A stretch of DNA of 64,000 bases from assembly GCF_014066305.1 (NCBI RefSeq), contig NW_023501100.1, forward strand, positions 175,001-239,000, read 5' to 3'. The notes beneath the pieces are model-generated. The model saw nothing but the letters and a program-made list of their open reading frames with translations. It made no database searches and had not been told where the DNA came from. Position 1 is the stretch's first letter; each line of letters begins with the position of its first letter. The DNA is from Letharia columbiana (taxonomy: Eukaryota; Ascomycota; Lecanoromycetes; Lecanorales; Parmeliaceae). This document shows, one piece after another, positions 10,049-20,682 of the stretch. The position numbers were made by a program, and so were the translations under genes.

Positions 10049-11183
10049 ATGCCTTTGCAACCTGATGGGAAAAGCTTGGTCCGCGAAATGTCTGACTCCT
10101 CCTCCTCCTCATTTCCGCTTCTCAAGGCAAAGAGCACATCTGGAGACTCTGATTACAACGAGGAGACCTTGAATGATGCAGAAGCCAAAGCTCCCAGCCA
10201 AAGCCACTTCCGGTCTTGGGCCCGGCGGCATCAAGGTGGCTGGATTGTTTTGCATTTGTGCATCATCATGGCTTACACGACTTTCTATGTCCTGGCACTT
10301 TGTGGAGTACTTGCCTCAAGTGTGGATTGCGGCTTCAAGCATAGCGAAGTCGGTCCCCAGGATCTTTTACTCAGTCTGTAGCGACCCCCTCTTGACCCCT
10401 GTGCAGCTGCTGATATATGATCTAGCTCCAATGCACGAAGCTGTCAAGCACCAGGTGCGAACTGTCCGCAACTCAGTAAACGCAACCAGCAAATACAAGG
10501 GACCTCCCTCTCCTGAAGTGGATCGTGCCTGGCGCGATCTATTCAACAGTAAGTTTACATGATTTCCCATGTCCTCAAAGATGGTGAAAGGCAGAAGCTG
10601 AATGGCTAGACAACAATCTTCGAGTCAGCGCGGAGGACATGAAATTGTTGAATCGCACCTCAGTCATGTTCAATGATGGATCGGGAGACTTCTTAGCAAC
10701 TCCCGACGTGAGTAGATTTATCCATGGTGTTGTCCAATGCTCGCTAACGAGTGACAGACTTATCACCAACTACACTGCTTATGGTATATCTTTCAGAATG
10801 TACATTCAGAGTTCTACACGGTCAATCCGACTATCGTGTCGGTCAGTGATCATGTCGACCACTGTATCGACAGTATTCGAATAGTGAGTATCGTGTACTT
10901 TAAAGAGGCCAAACCGCGCCGATTGACTCGTCGTCCACAGTTCATTCAATGCCACGCAACTACGAGCGTTCAAACTTATTCGTGGATACCCAATATGCGT
11001 ATTCCTTTTCCTAATTTCGAGGTTCCAAATGTGTGTGTTGAATGGGGAACGTATGACAAATGGGTAAAACGCCACTCGGTCGATGAATATGAGCCGGGTC
11101 TGCTCATACACCCAACTCTCGGTCCATCTTTTCCAGATGGTAAACCAAAGCATGAGTTTCATCATGTTCCTCACTCAGAGTAA
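10049..11183 (+). CDS. UstYa-family (DUF3328) oxidative cyclase-like protein 1
   Basis: A five-exon gene reconstructed from frame and splice sites. The first intron is uncertain: 10320-10374 or 10307-10406 both keep frame. Introns two to four are clear: 10549-10594, 10708-10757 (CTAAC branch) and 10884-10940. The product is about 294-308 residues. One membrane helix lies near residues 64-88, after an acidic cytoplasmic tail. The family's conserved segment GPPSPEVDRAWRDLF follows. Two HxxHC motifs are present: HQLHC (10764-10778) and HVDHC (10851-10865). UstYa proteins are thought to bind copper and carry out oxidative cyclisation of ustiloxin-type ribosomal peptides in the secretory pathway. 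The second motif is slightly off consensus (IFIQCHATTS rather than YLRQxxMCxAD). Together with the second UstYa gene and the repeat precursor it suggests one peptide pathway. The exact reaction is unknown. Confidence 0.85.
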
Positions 11184-11844
11184 CGTGACAGACTATCGTG
11201 CTCTCAGAACCAAAGCACGGTTGCTTGGAGAGAATAGCGGAAGTTTGGCTCGATAACATGCGTTGATGTAGAGTACACAGTAATCTGTTCAGATGCTCCC
11301 GTCGGAGTAGAGAATCAATTCTGCTCAAAGATCGTCAGGTAGCTCTGGGCGACTTGCGTGACTTTGGAGTACATCATTACTGGCGATCGTCTGGTATCAA
11401 AGATCGCTTCAAGTGGCGCGCTTTACGCCACCGTGGATACCCAAGCTTCTGCTCCTTTAGCGTGCACAGGTCGCGGATCCGTCCCTTCCATTTGAACTGT
11501 TCCACCACCTGCCAATCCAGGAAAGCTCTGAAATCACTCACCGCCTTGGAATGCAGCATGACAATCATCGTAGAATCGTCAATGATAATCTGCAAGCTAA
11601 CGTAGCTTGGCGTCACTCTGCATACCGATTCCCAAAGAGGGGGCCCGCCTCCAGATCTGATGTCGGCAGAAGAAAGTCCCTACCCACCACGAGCTAACAC
11701 CCCCTACTCTCTGCCCACATCAGAAGGAGTATTGCTGCTGCAAGTCTCGACTGCCCCCTTTACACGGACCAACTCTTGGAATGAACACTCGAGTAAGTTT
11801 CTCGTCTTCCTAGGTGTTCGGTAGTAACCATTACGAAGTTGGAT
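11184..11844. other. Intergenic between the two UstYa genes
   Basis: About 660 bp separating two genes of the same family and strand. Short minus-strand frames (for example 11377-11616) have no recognised feature. It should hold the terminator of the first gene and the promoter of the second; no specific site is visible. Confidence 0.4.
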
Positions 11845-12641
11845 ATGTGGGCACCGTTTACCGATTGGTCTTACAGACCGATGAGCACTGGTTCAGACGA
11901 AGAGTTGAGCTCTGAGAAGCTTCCCGCACTCACACTCGTCGAGCGGACGCAGAAGCGAACCATTCTCGTCGCGCTCGCAAGCCTCCTGTTCACCACGCTC
12001 TTCGGCTTCGGCGTCGGTTTCGCAGCTGGGGCGTGGAAACCTGAAGGATCCTCACACGAGCATGGTCTCCTTCGTTGGTCCTCCCCAACCCTCAAGGTAG
12101 GATATGGCTAACACCTACAGAGCCACCGGGAACCGTGGTGAGGGAGTTCGTATACAACGAAACATTCACACACGGCTTCGATGATCCAGTAGCAGGACCA
12201 GCATGGCACGAATTGGATCCCAATGGCGGCAAGATCCTCCACCCGTCCTTGGCTAAGAATGAGACAGTCATTAGTGCATTTCACCAGGTATGCTAGCCGG
12301 AAGTTTCGATACAGTCTCTACGGTCAGATTCAGATGGATAGACTGATCGAGCTACTCAGATTCACTGCCTCTATGTCCTGCGCCTCGCCTTCTACCACGC
12401 CCTCGACGGCACCTTCGACTACGACAGTAAAAACTCAGGCGATTGGCATGCGGGACACTGTTTTGACTATCTTCGCCAATCCATCATGTGCGCTGCGGAC
12501 ACGAATTTGGAGCACTCGAATGCGGAGGGGCACCATATGTGGAACAGAACGCACTATTGTCGCGATTGGGAGTCCGTGATCGCCTTCGAGGTTGAATGGG
12601 CTCCCAATAGCCCACGCAATTCCAAGAGAACCGGCTTGTGA
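11845..12641 (+). CDS. UstYa-family (DUF3328) oxidative cyclase-like protein 2
   Basis: A three-exon gene giving about 222 residues. The first intron ends at 12120 after a CTAAC branch site at 12108-12112; its donor is uncertain (12065 or 12074, both phase 1). The second intron, 12288-12359, begins GTATGC and is certain. A single membrane helix spans about residues 39-62. Both UstYa signatures are canonical: HQIHC followed by LYVLR, split by the second intron, and HAGHC at 12447-12461 followed by FDYLRQSIMCAAD. The protein ends soon after a conserved HYCRDWESV segment, as is normal for the family. It probably works in the lumen of the secretory pathway on a Kex2-released peptide, alone or with the first UstYa protein. 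The ATG at 11845 was chosen; an in-frame ATG at 11881 is possible. Confidence 0.88.
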
Positions 12642-12812
12642 ATCTTCGAGTCACTGTTCCTCAGCGCTATGTATTCGTCTCGACATATTTCACTCAGTGG
12701 TTGCCCGACTCAGGCGAAGATGTAGCGCTTCGGCTCGAGCTCAGGTACATCATCGATGATTCTATCTGATCAATCGTACCAATCATGAACACATCCTGGA
12801 GTCTATAACCTG

Positions 12813-13974
12813 TCAACCAGTCCTGCCATTTCTCGTCTTCCTCGCAACCCTAACCATGTCGCCGCCCGTTGAAGACTTCTCCTTTCTCAGGGGGCAACAC
12901 TGCTCCAATGCCTCACAAGTCTCCTCTAGGTAAATCACAAGGAGGTGACATTCAAATTGTATGAACTGGCCAAAACCAGCGGTTGCTGATTGATCCGCAA
13001 CCATTCTCCCTCTACCAACCAACCCAATATCAACTTTAATCGTCATCCGTATCTCCCTCCAATTGTTGTCATCTGTGACCATAGCAATTGGAACATTTCC
13101 CAAGGCCCAAATAACAGCTTCAAATGTCAGCCAAGGGCATTGTCCGCGTAGTGGTGTCGCTGGATCAATAACCTGAAGCGAGATGTTGTAGTCACCCCTA
13201 TCGCTGAAGGTGCGTACGACCTGTCTCCTTGGGTATGGAGCCATTGCAACTAGGCTGTGAAGATGGTCATGAAAACGTCTGCTGAAGAGAGCGGTCGCCC
13301 AGCCATGTCGATTTCGGCTGTGAGACGACCGTTGTGGTAGATGGTGCTCAATGCTGAGCTGCTTGTGACATTTGTAGCTGGAATGCCTAGCAAGGTTGAA
13401 TGGGTGTTTGGTAGGGCAGTGAGTAGGCTGTTGGTGTCGGCGTTATTGTTATTGCTGCTGCTCAATATGGAATTATCTTTCTTGATGAAACGAATCTGAC
13501 CGACCACAGATCCTTCCGATGGAGTTTAAACGTCAATTCGCGGTAAAAGCTATTAGATAACATGTACCATGTTGCACTGTAGAGTCACCAAATTGCATAC
13601 TTGATAAGTATGTTGCTTTTCGGTTCCAAAGTCAGTCCGTCAATGAAAAGTGTGAACCAAGGATGATCGAAAGAACGAGGTACGGTCTCCGCGTCAAAAT
13701 CCTCCACTGCGAGGATATGAAGGCCTTGTAGCACTTTGAAGAGGACTTGAGTCTTTGCGAAGCCTTGATTAGGACCGAGTCGGGCCCCAGGGCTACTTGG
13801 TTGGATAGTGAAGCTGTTGGGGACAAATGCACCTAGGATAGTATTGTTGAGAGTGCTTCGGGAATCGGTGCTATCCGGAGAGCTGGTCAGATTCGCAAGG
13901 GAAGCTGAGCTTGCGGTAGCCCGCAAGATCAGTTGCGAGAGAAGTATCAAGAGACATTGAGAGGAAAGTTGCAT
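12813..13974 (-). pseudogene. Secreted protein of unknown function, frameshifted
   Basis: Read on the minus strand, the first exon starts at 13974 with a good signal peptide (MQLSSQCLLILLSQLILRATAS) and N-glycosylation sites (NLT, NNT). It continues to an intron just below 13587. The rest occurs in pieces in different frames: one ends in a segment like FKLHRKDL, the next begins VVGQIRFIKK, and the last begins LVAMAPYPRRQVV. Each change of frame fits loss of a single base, near 13508 and near 13251. The conserved-looking C-terminal part contains WREIRMTIKV and LTFEAVIWALGNVP, which I recall from uncharacterised secreted fungal proteins, but no function is known. It is probably a recent pseudogene, unless the assembly has base errors here. 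Confidence 0.6.
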
Positions 13975-14680
13975 GACGAACTTCTCCCATGAAAGGTTTT
14001 GCGAAGAAAGCGGGCTTTTGTTTCAAGACTTGAAAATCTAAGACTCATAATGGGGAACACACCCATAGATATTGGTGCGGAGCCGCTCGCGAATCGCCTC
14101 TTTCTTGTGCACCAGCGCAATTACGATGTAACAATTACTCTGCGCGTTGAATTTTTAGGGCAAAGCGCCAATATCGTACGAGCAGATACTCTTCTTGTAG
14201 AATATGTGTTGTAACGCACGGGTTACCGCTCATTGGGAGTGAAAAAAGATGCCGAACATGGTCTGTTGATGTCTAAGGATGTCTTGCTGTAGAGGCGATA
14301 CTCGTAGTGGCGTGTCAACATCCGGCTCCCACTTCTTCCAATCATCTTGTACTTTCAGTCATTCGAAGTATTAGTACTGTGTATCGTATGGGATCTCAGG
14401 GAAGTCTGAAGTAATCAATTCGTTCTGAAAATTCTCCATTCTGTTTGAGATACGACAAATCTCTTGTATCTTAATTATATTGATCAAGAGCACGAACGAG
14501 ATCGCAAACGAGAGTTGGATGTAGGCAGCATGAGAGAAAGGTGTTCATTATAATACATTCAGATGAGAATTCTCTGTTGACTTGTCTGGCGCCAAGCCAA
14601 CGCCACCAACGCCCACTCGCCTCACTCTCCCAAGCAGCCATCCACCATCACCTCCACCACCTTTCTCTCTACCGCTCAAC
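13975..14680. other. Intergenic, divergent promoter region
   Basis: About 700 bp between the start of the minus-strand secreted-protein relic and the start of SRP19. No gene is recognised. The segment just before 14681 is a C/T-rich leader (caccaccacc and ctctctct runs), typical of a fungal housekeeping gene. Confidence 0.45.
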
Positions 14681-15636
14681 ATGTCCCAACACGCACGAAT
14701 AGAGGAGCTCTCCGACTCCGACTCCGACTCCGACTCCGACCCCCCGGAGCAGGACCCAGACGACTTCACCGACACCCTCATACGCCCCGCCAGCATCCCC
14801 CCACCCTCTTCTCTCCACCCTCCGCAACGACAACAACCGCCCCTCCAATCCCGGCAACCTCAAACGCCATCCTTCAATTCCACCTCTCCACCAGAATACA
14901 AGCACTACCAATGCCTCTACCCGCTCTACTTCGACGCCAGCAAGACCCGCTCCCAAGGGCGCCGCGTGAGCGCCGAACAGGCCGTCAAAAACCCTCTGGC
15001 GAGGGAGATTGTCGACGCGGTACAATTGCTGGGATTGAAGACGGTGTTTGAGCCCGGGAAGACGCATCCGAGGGATTGGGCGAATCCGGGACGGGTGCGG
15101 GTGTTGGTGAAGGAGGGGGGAAGGGCGAGGAGTGCGAAGGTGAAGAATAGTATGCTCTTTATTCCCTACACACACCCCAAGTTACCGTGTCTACACGGAG
15201 TTTCTGGATATTTACTCGAGGGACTTAATGCACCGGCTGATACATTGATGGTCCAGAACACCACCTCTACACCCTAATCTCCCAGCACCTCAAAGTCCAC
15301 CCCACAACCGCCGAATCGCCACTCCGCCTAAGAATCCAAGGAATGCCCCCACCGCAACTTCCCATACCACCGCCCGCTGTACCGAAAGGGTGGATAATTA
15401 ATGACATACTACCGCTACATTCGCCGGCGCTGAGTGGAGGCGGGGTCAGCGAGAATATATTGAAGGACGTGATGCAAGAGATGCAGAACGCGCAGGGAGG
15501 AGGGGGCGGAGGAGGCGGTGGTGGACCAGGAGGACTGGCTGGGATGCTGGGAGGGATGGGAGGAGGGGGGCAGGGGAGTGTGGAGGGGGCGGCGGCTGGG
15601 GGAAAAAGGAGAAGAGAGGGAGGGAAGAAGAAATGA
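14681..15636 (+). CDS. SEC65: Signal recognition particle subunit SRP19/Sec65
   Basis: A two-exon gene (14681-15149 and 15257-15636; intron begins GTATGC and ends CCAG) encoding 282 residues. SRP19 binds helices 6 and 8 of the SRP RNA and prepares it for SRP54, so that ribosomes are targeted to the ER. The core fold runs from about residue 85: YQCLYPLYFDASKTR, GRRVSAEQAVKNPL, then DWANPGRVRVLVKE, and after the intron HHLYTLISQHLKVHPTT. Fungal features follow: a conserved GWIINDILPLHSPALSGGGVS segment, a Gly-rich stretch and a Lys/Arg-rich tail (KRRREGGKKK). The acidic N-terminus has a (Asp-Ser)n run encoded by a hexanucleotide repeat at about 14716-14741. The ATG at 14681 is the first in frame with the core. 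Confidence 0.93.
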
Positions 15637-15837
15637 GGATAGGCGGTCAGAAGGGAGGAATTGCATAGCTCTGGCGCTGGACTTCTCTTGTTCAACGCTC
15701 AATAATACACGGGAGCCCCTGGTATTGAGCTTGAACGACGGTTATTGGTATCGACGAAGGAGAAAGCCGCGGAAATATACGCGTACAATATTGCCACCAC
15801 GTCCCATCCACATACGCCAGCCTCAGCAGGATTTGAG

Positions 15838-17426
15838 CTAAAAGCGCCGCTTTCCAGGCCTCCTTGACGAAGCCCGACTTCTAGCCATCCTCAAAGGCAT
15901 AGCCTCATCCCACTCCTCGTCAATCTGGTCCCTGCTCTCCCTTCGCTTCTTCGGCCAGTTCCTACAAATGTCGATGTTGGCCCTTGGGAACACCATCTCC
16001 AGCAGCTGAAAGAGCAAGTAATCGATGATGACGCAAAGACAAAAGAGCTTGCCGGCCCAGATACCGCAGCCGTAGTATCTCTTCAAGCGATCAATCAACG
16101 CAAAGCTCTGCACACCCGCCCTACCTCGAGTGGCAGACCAGCCACCGCCTGAGACGTCGCCGTAGAATTCTTCTTCGCTAATCGCACCTGTGATGCCGTC
16201 GTAGACTCGTTCTGTTCGCTCTGCGACATTGGTCCAAGAGTACATTTTCTTGACTTGGTCGTGGAAGCCTTCGGTTCGGATCCTGTTAGCTCTCAAAGCT
16301 GAGATTGCTTTGCCTGTAGCAGCTACCAGATCGTCCTCCTCTGGCTTTGCGAAAGTAGTCATATGCGGAGGCAGTACTTCGGGTATGCCCCCTACACGAG
16401 TGCACACGACGTACAAGCCACAGCTAGCGGCTTCGACGATGACAGTACCAAAGGCTTCGGTTAGACTAGGATGCAGGTATATATGGCCTCGGACCATGAC
16501 ATCCCGAACCTCTTCATGACGAACAGGTCCGAGTAGCTCGACTCGATCTTGCAGCACTCGTCGTTCGAGCATCTGCTCTAGATCTATAGCTTTGGGTCCA
16601 GAACCAGCGATGATAAAGCGGACGTGAGAATCGGCTGCCAGGATTCGAGGAATGGCTGCGATGAGAAGATCAGTGCCTTTGTTGTAGAAGAGCCTAGAAA
16701 TCACGACGATCGTAATAGTATCCTCAGGACCAAGTCGTTGAGGCGGTGGTGGCGGAGGGCGAGCGTCAAGTTGCGAGATTGGCTGGTGGGTTTTCGCACG
16801 GTTCTGCAGAGCCAAAGGCTGAAAATTTTCTGCCACGACAGCGTTGGGGATCACTGAGACCATCAGCGGGTCCAATGAAGCTCGCAGGACTGTGTTTTCT
16901 TTGCTATCATAATCTCAGCACAAATTATTAAAAGTCCAGTCAATGTTACATACCAAGTGTGGCTGACTCCAATGACATGATCCACATCGCTCAAAGTAAA
17001 TTTCAGGAGCTTATTCGTCAAGATACTCGCAGCATCCGCGAACCCAAAAAGCGAATGATCGGTAAAGACCGTTCTCAGCCCCATAGTCCTGGCATGTAAA
17101 ATAGCCTCGTGACACAGACTGCTCAAGCTTGCATGCCCATGCACGATTTCGATCTGCTCTCTCAGGATGATATTCCTGAATATTGGGAAGAAGGAAAAAA
17201 CAGTCGGGAAAGTAGTTTCTCTATAGATGACAAAGAAAGGTACGTGGTAGACCTTGAGGCCATTCGTAAGATATCGAACACCACTTCGTCCTTCATATGC
17301 ATGGGTGATGATGACGACTTTATGGCCACGATCGATGAGCTTGGTCGAGAGTTGGTAGATGTGGCTTTCAACGCCGCCGGGTTGGGGGAAAAAGAAGTCG
17401 CTGACCATGGCGATATTGTACGTCAT
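15838..17426 (-). CDS. GPI3: GPI3/PIG-A, GlcNAc-PI synthesis catalytic subunit
   Basis: Two exons (17426-16954 and 16903-15838; 50-bp intron, GTATGT...TAG) give 512 residues. This GT4 glycosyltransferase is the catalytic subunit of the ER complex that moves GlcNAc from UDP-GlcNAc to phosphatidylinositol, the first step of GPI-anchor synthesis. The N-terminal domain begins [20 protein letters not shown] and includes [16 protein letters not shown]. The C-terminal domain has [22 protein letters not shown] and the nucleotide-sugar site [20 protein letters not shown], which contains the EX7E motif. A hydrophobic segment near the C-terminus ([20 protein letters not shown]) is the usual membrane anchor. 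The ATG at 17426 lies immediately before the conserved start. It shares a 234-bp divergent promoter with DBP6. Confidence 0.95.
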
Positions 17427-17660
17427 TTTGAAGGCTTCCAATATTCGGGATCCAATGGAAACTGGATTGAATATCGAAAAAATACATCATGAGCATTCGA
17501 TGGATTTTAATGTTTATGCTTGGTCCTTTACTTCGAGATCTGATATCGAAGGCGCTAGATTAGATACCGGCGCGTGGCGTTAGGCGCGGCTATCAAATCC
17601 GAGATCTTGATATTCAAATGGATATCCACTTTCAGCTAACTCATTCGCAAGCGATACCTC
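17427..17660. promoter_or_regulatory. Divergent promoter of GPI3 and DBP6
   Basis: These 234 bp separate the start codons of two head-to-head housekeeping genes, so both core promoters must lie here. No TATA box is evident. A palindromic ggcgctagattagataccggcgcg stretch is only suggestive. Confidence 0.55.
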
Positions 17661-19835
17661 ATGGCTTCGCCGTTCTACAACAGATATATCCCACCGCCGC
17701 CAAAAGCTTCTCATCATAGCGAGCCATCACGTCCCGCAAAAAAGCGGAAAAAGAGCAAGTCTGCTCCCACTATAATTTCCCAGCAAGCAAAGCCTCGGGA
17801 AGAGTCCCAGGAATCTGTCGCCTCGAATGATCACGGTGATGAGGAAGCGCATCTCGGATCTGCCGATACTGAGGGCGTTCATCATCAGATCGCCATACGT
17901 GATAGGCACAAGACCGTGTTGGACAAGTACGGTAAGGCCGCCAAAAGATCTGCTGAATTGACGGATGAGAAGACCGTCGCAGCGGAAGATGATGAAGGCG
18001 AGAGGCAGAAGGATGTAATGGACGTTGAGTTACACGGCTTGGAGCCATTACCGCAACCTGCACCCGTGAAGGAAGATCATCAAGTATCTGCATTCTCTGC
18101 TCTTCCCGAATGGCTTCAAACCCCAGTATTGGCTTCTTCTGCGAATACTGTACCTTTCAAAACCCTCGCACTCCATGGCGATATGCTTGCTTCACTGGAA
18201 AGAAGGGGTCACTTAGCCACCTTCGCAATCCAGTCTGCCGTTCTTCCGATGCTTCTTCCTGGACCACAGCAGCATACTGGGGACGTTTGCGTTTCCGCCG
18301 CTACTGGGTCCGGGAAGACGCTCGCTTATGTCCTACCAATAGTACAGGACCTACGTGACAAGCCAGTCACCAGATTGAGAGGTCTGATTGTTGTTCCTAC
18401 TAGGGAGCTTGTCAACCAAGTTAGAGAGTCTCTAGATCTCTGCAGTGCTGGCAGCGGGCTCAAGATTGCGACAGCAGTTGGGAGCAAGTCGCTGAAGGAA
18501 GAGCAGACAGTGCTCGTTGAAAAAGGTCAGAGGTACGACCCTGAAGCTTACAAAGCGGAGCAAGAGAAAGAGGTTGATGAGGCTGAGGAGCTAATGGACT
18601 GGGACTTGGACAAGAGGTTTGGGTCAAAGGATGACCTGGAACTGTTCTATAACCACGTTGTCGAATATAACTCAAAGGTTGATATACTCATCTGCACACC
18701 TGGTCGGCTAGTTGAACATATCCATTCCACGACTGGCTTTACTCTGGAGCACGTACGGTGGCTTGTCATTGATGAGGCCGATCGACTACTTAATGAAAGC
18801 TTCCAACAATGGGTCGATGTTGTGCTGCCTGGTCTGGAGTACTTGCCGCCGCCGGATGCCTTCCATCAGCCACGATCAAACATCTTTCATATATTTCGAC
18901 GAAGGGAGGTTCGCAAGATTATTCTGAGCGCAACGATGACAAGGGATATCAGCAAGTTGACGACACTTAAGCTCAGGCGACCTAAGTTGGTTGTTCTTGA
19001 AGGTCAAACCCAAAGAATGGCAATAGACGACGGGGACGCAGCCATTGGAGGTGAAAGAGGAAGGGTAGATATCCCGGAAAGTCTACAAGAGTACGGCGTT
19101 CCAATATCGGAACATAATATCCAGGATAAACCGCTGTATCTGATCGAGCTCCTCGAATCGGGCTCTGACCCGCTCATTGGCAAGAATCGCCGGTATTCAC
19201 CCGTCCCTTCGAAAAGCGCTGAAGAGAATGAGGGCAAGTCTTCTACGGACAGCGAGGATCTTTCCCAAGGATCTGATTCATCATCAAAGTCTAACGATCT
19301 CTCGAGTCAACTACTTGGGGCCGATAAACCCTTGAACCATGGCACTTTAGTTTTCACTGAAAGCAACGAACAGGCCATTCGACTGGCTCGACTCCTTGCA
19401 CTTCTCCGTCCATCATGGCAGATCGGTACCCTCACCAAGTCCACAGCTGGGGCATCCGGCCGCAAAACGCTGGCCGCTTTCCGGAAGCGAAAGCTCTCAG
19501 TACTGATAGCATCTGATCGGGCGTCGCGAGGTCTTGACATACCAGACCTTGCGCAGGTCATCAATTACGATATGCCGAAGAGTGCAACGAGCTACGTGCA
19601 TCGTGTTGGGCGCACTGCGAGGGCCGGAAAAGCGGGCCAAGCCACAACCCTAGTGTTGCATAACCAAGGAAAATGGTTCTGGAAGGACAAGTCCGGCATT
19701 GCAAAGTCAGAAATGCTGGTCAGAGGCCCAGACAAGCGAGTGATCCGGCGGAATTTGGCCATCGATGTGAACGAGGAGGCGAGGGAGGAGTACGAGAACG
19801 CCTTGCAAATGCTCGGGGAAGAAGCCAAAGGATAA
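17661..19835 (+). CDS. DBP6: DEAD-box RNA helicase Dbp6/DDX51-like
   Basis: An intronless gene of 724 residues. Dbp6 is a nucleolar ATP-dependent RNA helicase needed for early 60S ribosomal subunit assembly. All helicase motifs are visible in order: ATGSGKT (I), VVPTREL (Ia), TPGRL (Ib), the Walker B box DEAD in VIDEADRLLN (II), SAT in ILSATMTRD (III), TLVFTESNEQA (IV), SDRASRGLDIP (V) and HRVGRTARAGK (VI). A basic nuclear-localisation-like stretch (KKRKKSKSAP) lies near the N-terminus. An acidic and Ser-rich insert sits between motifs III and IV, as in Dbp6/DDX51. The GFTLEHVRWLVIDEADRLL context favours Dbp6 over other DEAD proteins. It is divergent from GPI3. Confidence 0.92.
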   Translation: MASPFYNRYIPPPPKASHHSEPSRPAKKRKKSKSAPTIISQQAKPREESQESVASNDHGDEEAHLGSADTEGVHHQIAIRDRHKTVLDKYGKAAKRSAELTDEKTVAAEDDEGERQKDVMDVELHGLEPLPQPAPVKEDHQVSAFSALPEWLQTPVLASSANTVPFKTLALHGDMLASLERRGHLATFAIQSAVLPMLLPGPQQHTGDVCVSAATGSGKTLAYVLPIVQDLRDKPVTRLRGLIVVPTRELVNQVRESLDLCSAGSGLKIATAVGSKSLKEEQTVLVEKGQRYDPEAYKAEQEKEVDEAEELMDWDLDKRFGSKDDLELFYNHVVEYNSKVDILICTPGRLVEHIHSTTGFTLEHVRWLVIDEADRLLNESFQQWVDVVLPGLEYLPPPDAFHQPRSNIFHIFRRREVRKIILSATMTRDISKLTTLKLRRPKLVVLEGQTQRMAIDDGDAAIGGERGRVDIPESLQEYGVPISEHNIQDKPLYLIELLESGSDPLIGKNRRYSPVPSKSAEENEGKSSTDSEDLSQGSDSSSKSNDLSSQLLGADKPLNHGTLVFTESNEQAIRLARLLALLRPSWQIGTLTKSTAGASGRKTLAAFRKRKLSVLIASDRASRGLDIPDLAQVINYDMPKSATSYVHRVGRTARAGKAGQATTLVLHNQGKWFWKDKSGIAKSEMLVRGPDKRVIRRNLAIDVNEEAREEYENALQMLGEEAKG

Positions 19836-20019
19836 CGCCATGGAACGGGGTAAATCCATGGCATTGGCGTTCACAGACAATCTTTATGTGCATAATGATA
19901 CCCAATCAAGCGACTTCAATGCGCATATGCACCGCTTGCGTAGCCATCCCTAGCCTTCTTATGCGCAACGTCCCCGATCTTCCCCTGTATACCAACTGGG
20001 TATCCCCTCCAACCCTTCC

Positions 20020-20682
20020 CTACCCTCTAACCTCCACCCTCCTCCACATCGCCACATGCCGAATCCCACACTCATCCCACCTCCCCATCCCCTCATCAGT
20101 CCGCCACCCCAAACCCGCATACCACTCCTCCCTGTCCGCCTGCGCGTGCGCCAACAACAACCCCCTCCACACCGCCCTCCTGCCCTCCCCATCCCGCCAA
20201 TCCCTCACCACCTCCCCCTCATGCCCCGCCGCCCACCGCAACGCCTCCTCCACCACCGCCCTCCCATACCCCCTCCCGCGAAACTCCTTCCGGGTCGCCA
20301 ACCTGCCGATCATCAAATACGGCTCCTGGCCATCCCACAGCCGACTGTCCTTGTAATTCGGCCCCGCGACCGCCGTCCCGTCGTCGGCGTGCGCTTGGGC
20401 CGGGATGAGACGGATGGTGGCGGCCGGGACGGCGTCCGCGTCGTAGAGGACCCAGTGCCAGGAGACGGGGTCATCGGCGTCGAGGTCTTCGTCGGCGGGG
20501 CAGTTTTGCTCGATGGTGAAGACGGCGTCGCGGATGGCGAGGGCGTCGTGGAAGGCGTGCGGGATGGATGGGTCGGTGGGGGAGACGGGGCGGTAGGGGG
20601 AGGAGGACCGGGGGATGGATAGGACGGCGGGGCCTGGGGGTGGGAGGAAGGTGATTGTGTAGGCAGGGTTCGGTGAGGACAT
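20020..20682 (-). CDS. GNAT-family N-acetyltransferase
   Basis: A single-exon gene of 220 residues. The acetyl-CoA site is clear: a beta strand YLMIGRLATRKEFRGRGYGRAVVEE, which contains motif A (R-x-x-G-R-G-Y-G). It is followed by a helix and by WYAGLGWRTDEG, the usual C-terminal strand. The family transfers acetyl groups to amines on proteins or small molecules, but the substrate cannot be read from the sequence. The gene is unusually GC-rich and C-rich compared with its neighbours. Its 3' end faces the 3' end of DBP6, 184 bp away. Confidence 0.88.
   Translation of the reverse strand: MSSPNPAYTITFLPPPGPAVLSIPRSSSPYRPVSPTDPSIPHAFHDALAIRDAVFTIEQNCPADEDLDADDPVSWHWVLYDADAVPAATIRLIPAQAHADDGTAVAGPNYKDSRLWDGQEPYLMIGRLATRKEFRGRGYGRAVVEEALRWAAGHEGEVVRDWRDGEGRRAVWRGLLLAHAQADREEWYAGLGWRTDEGMGRWDECGIRHVAMWRRVEVRG

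Noticed and set aside
20020..20682. Plus-strand proline-rich frame antisense to the acetyltransferase
   Set aside because: It is the low-complexity complement of the GC-rich GNAT coding sequence, whose acetyl-CoA motif decides the strand.
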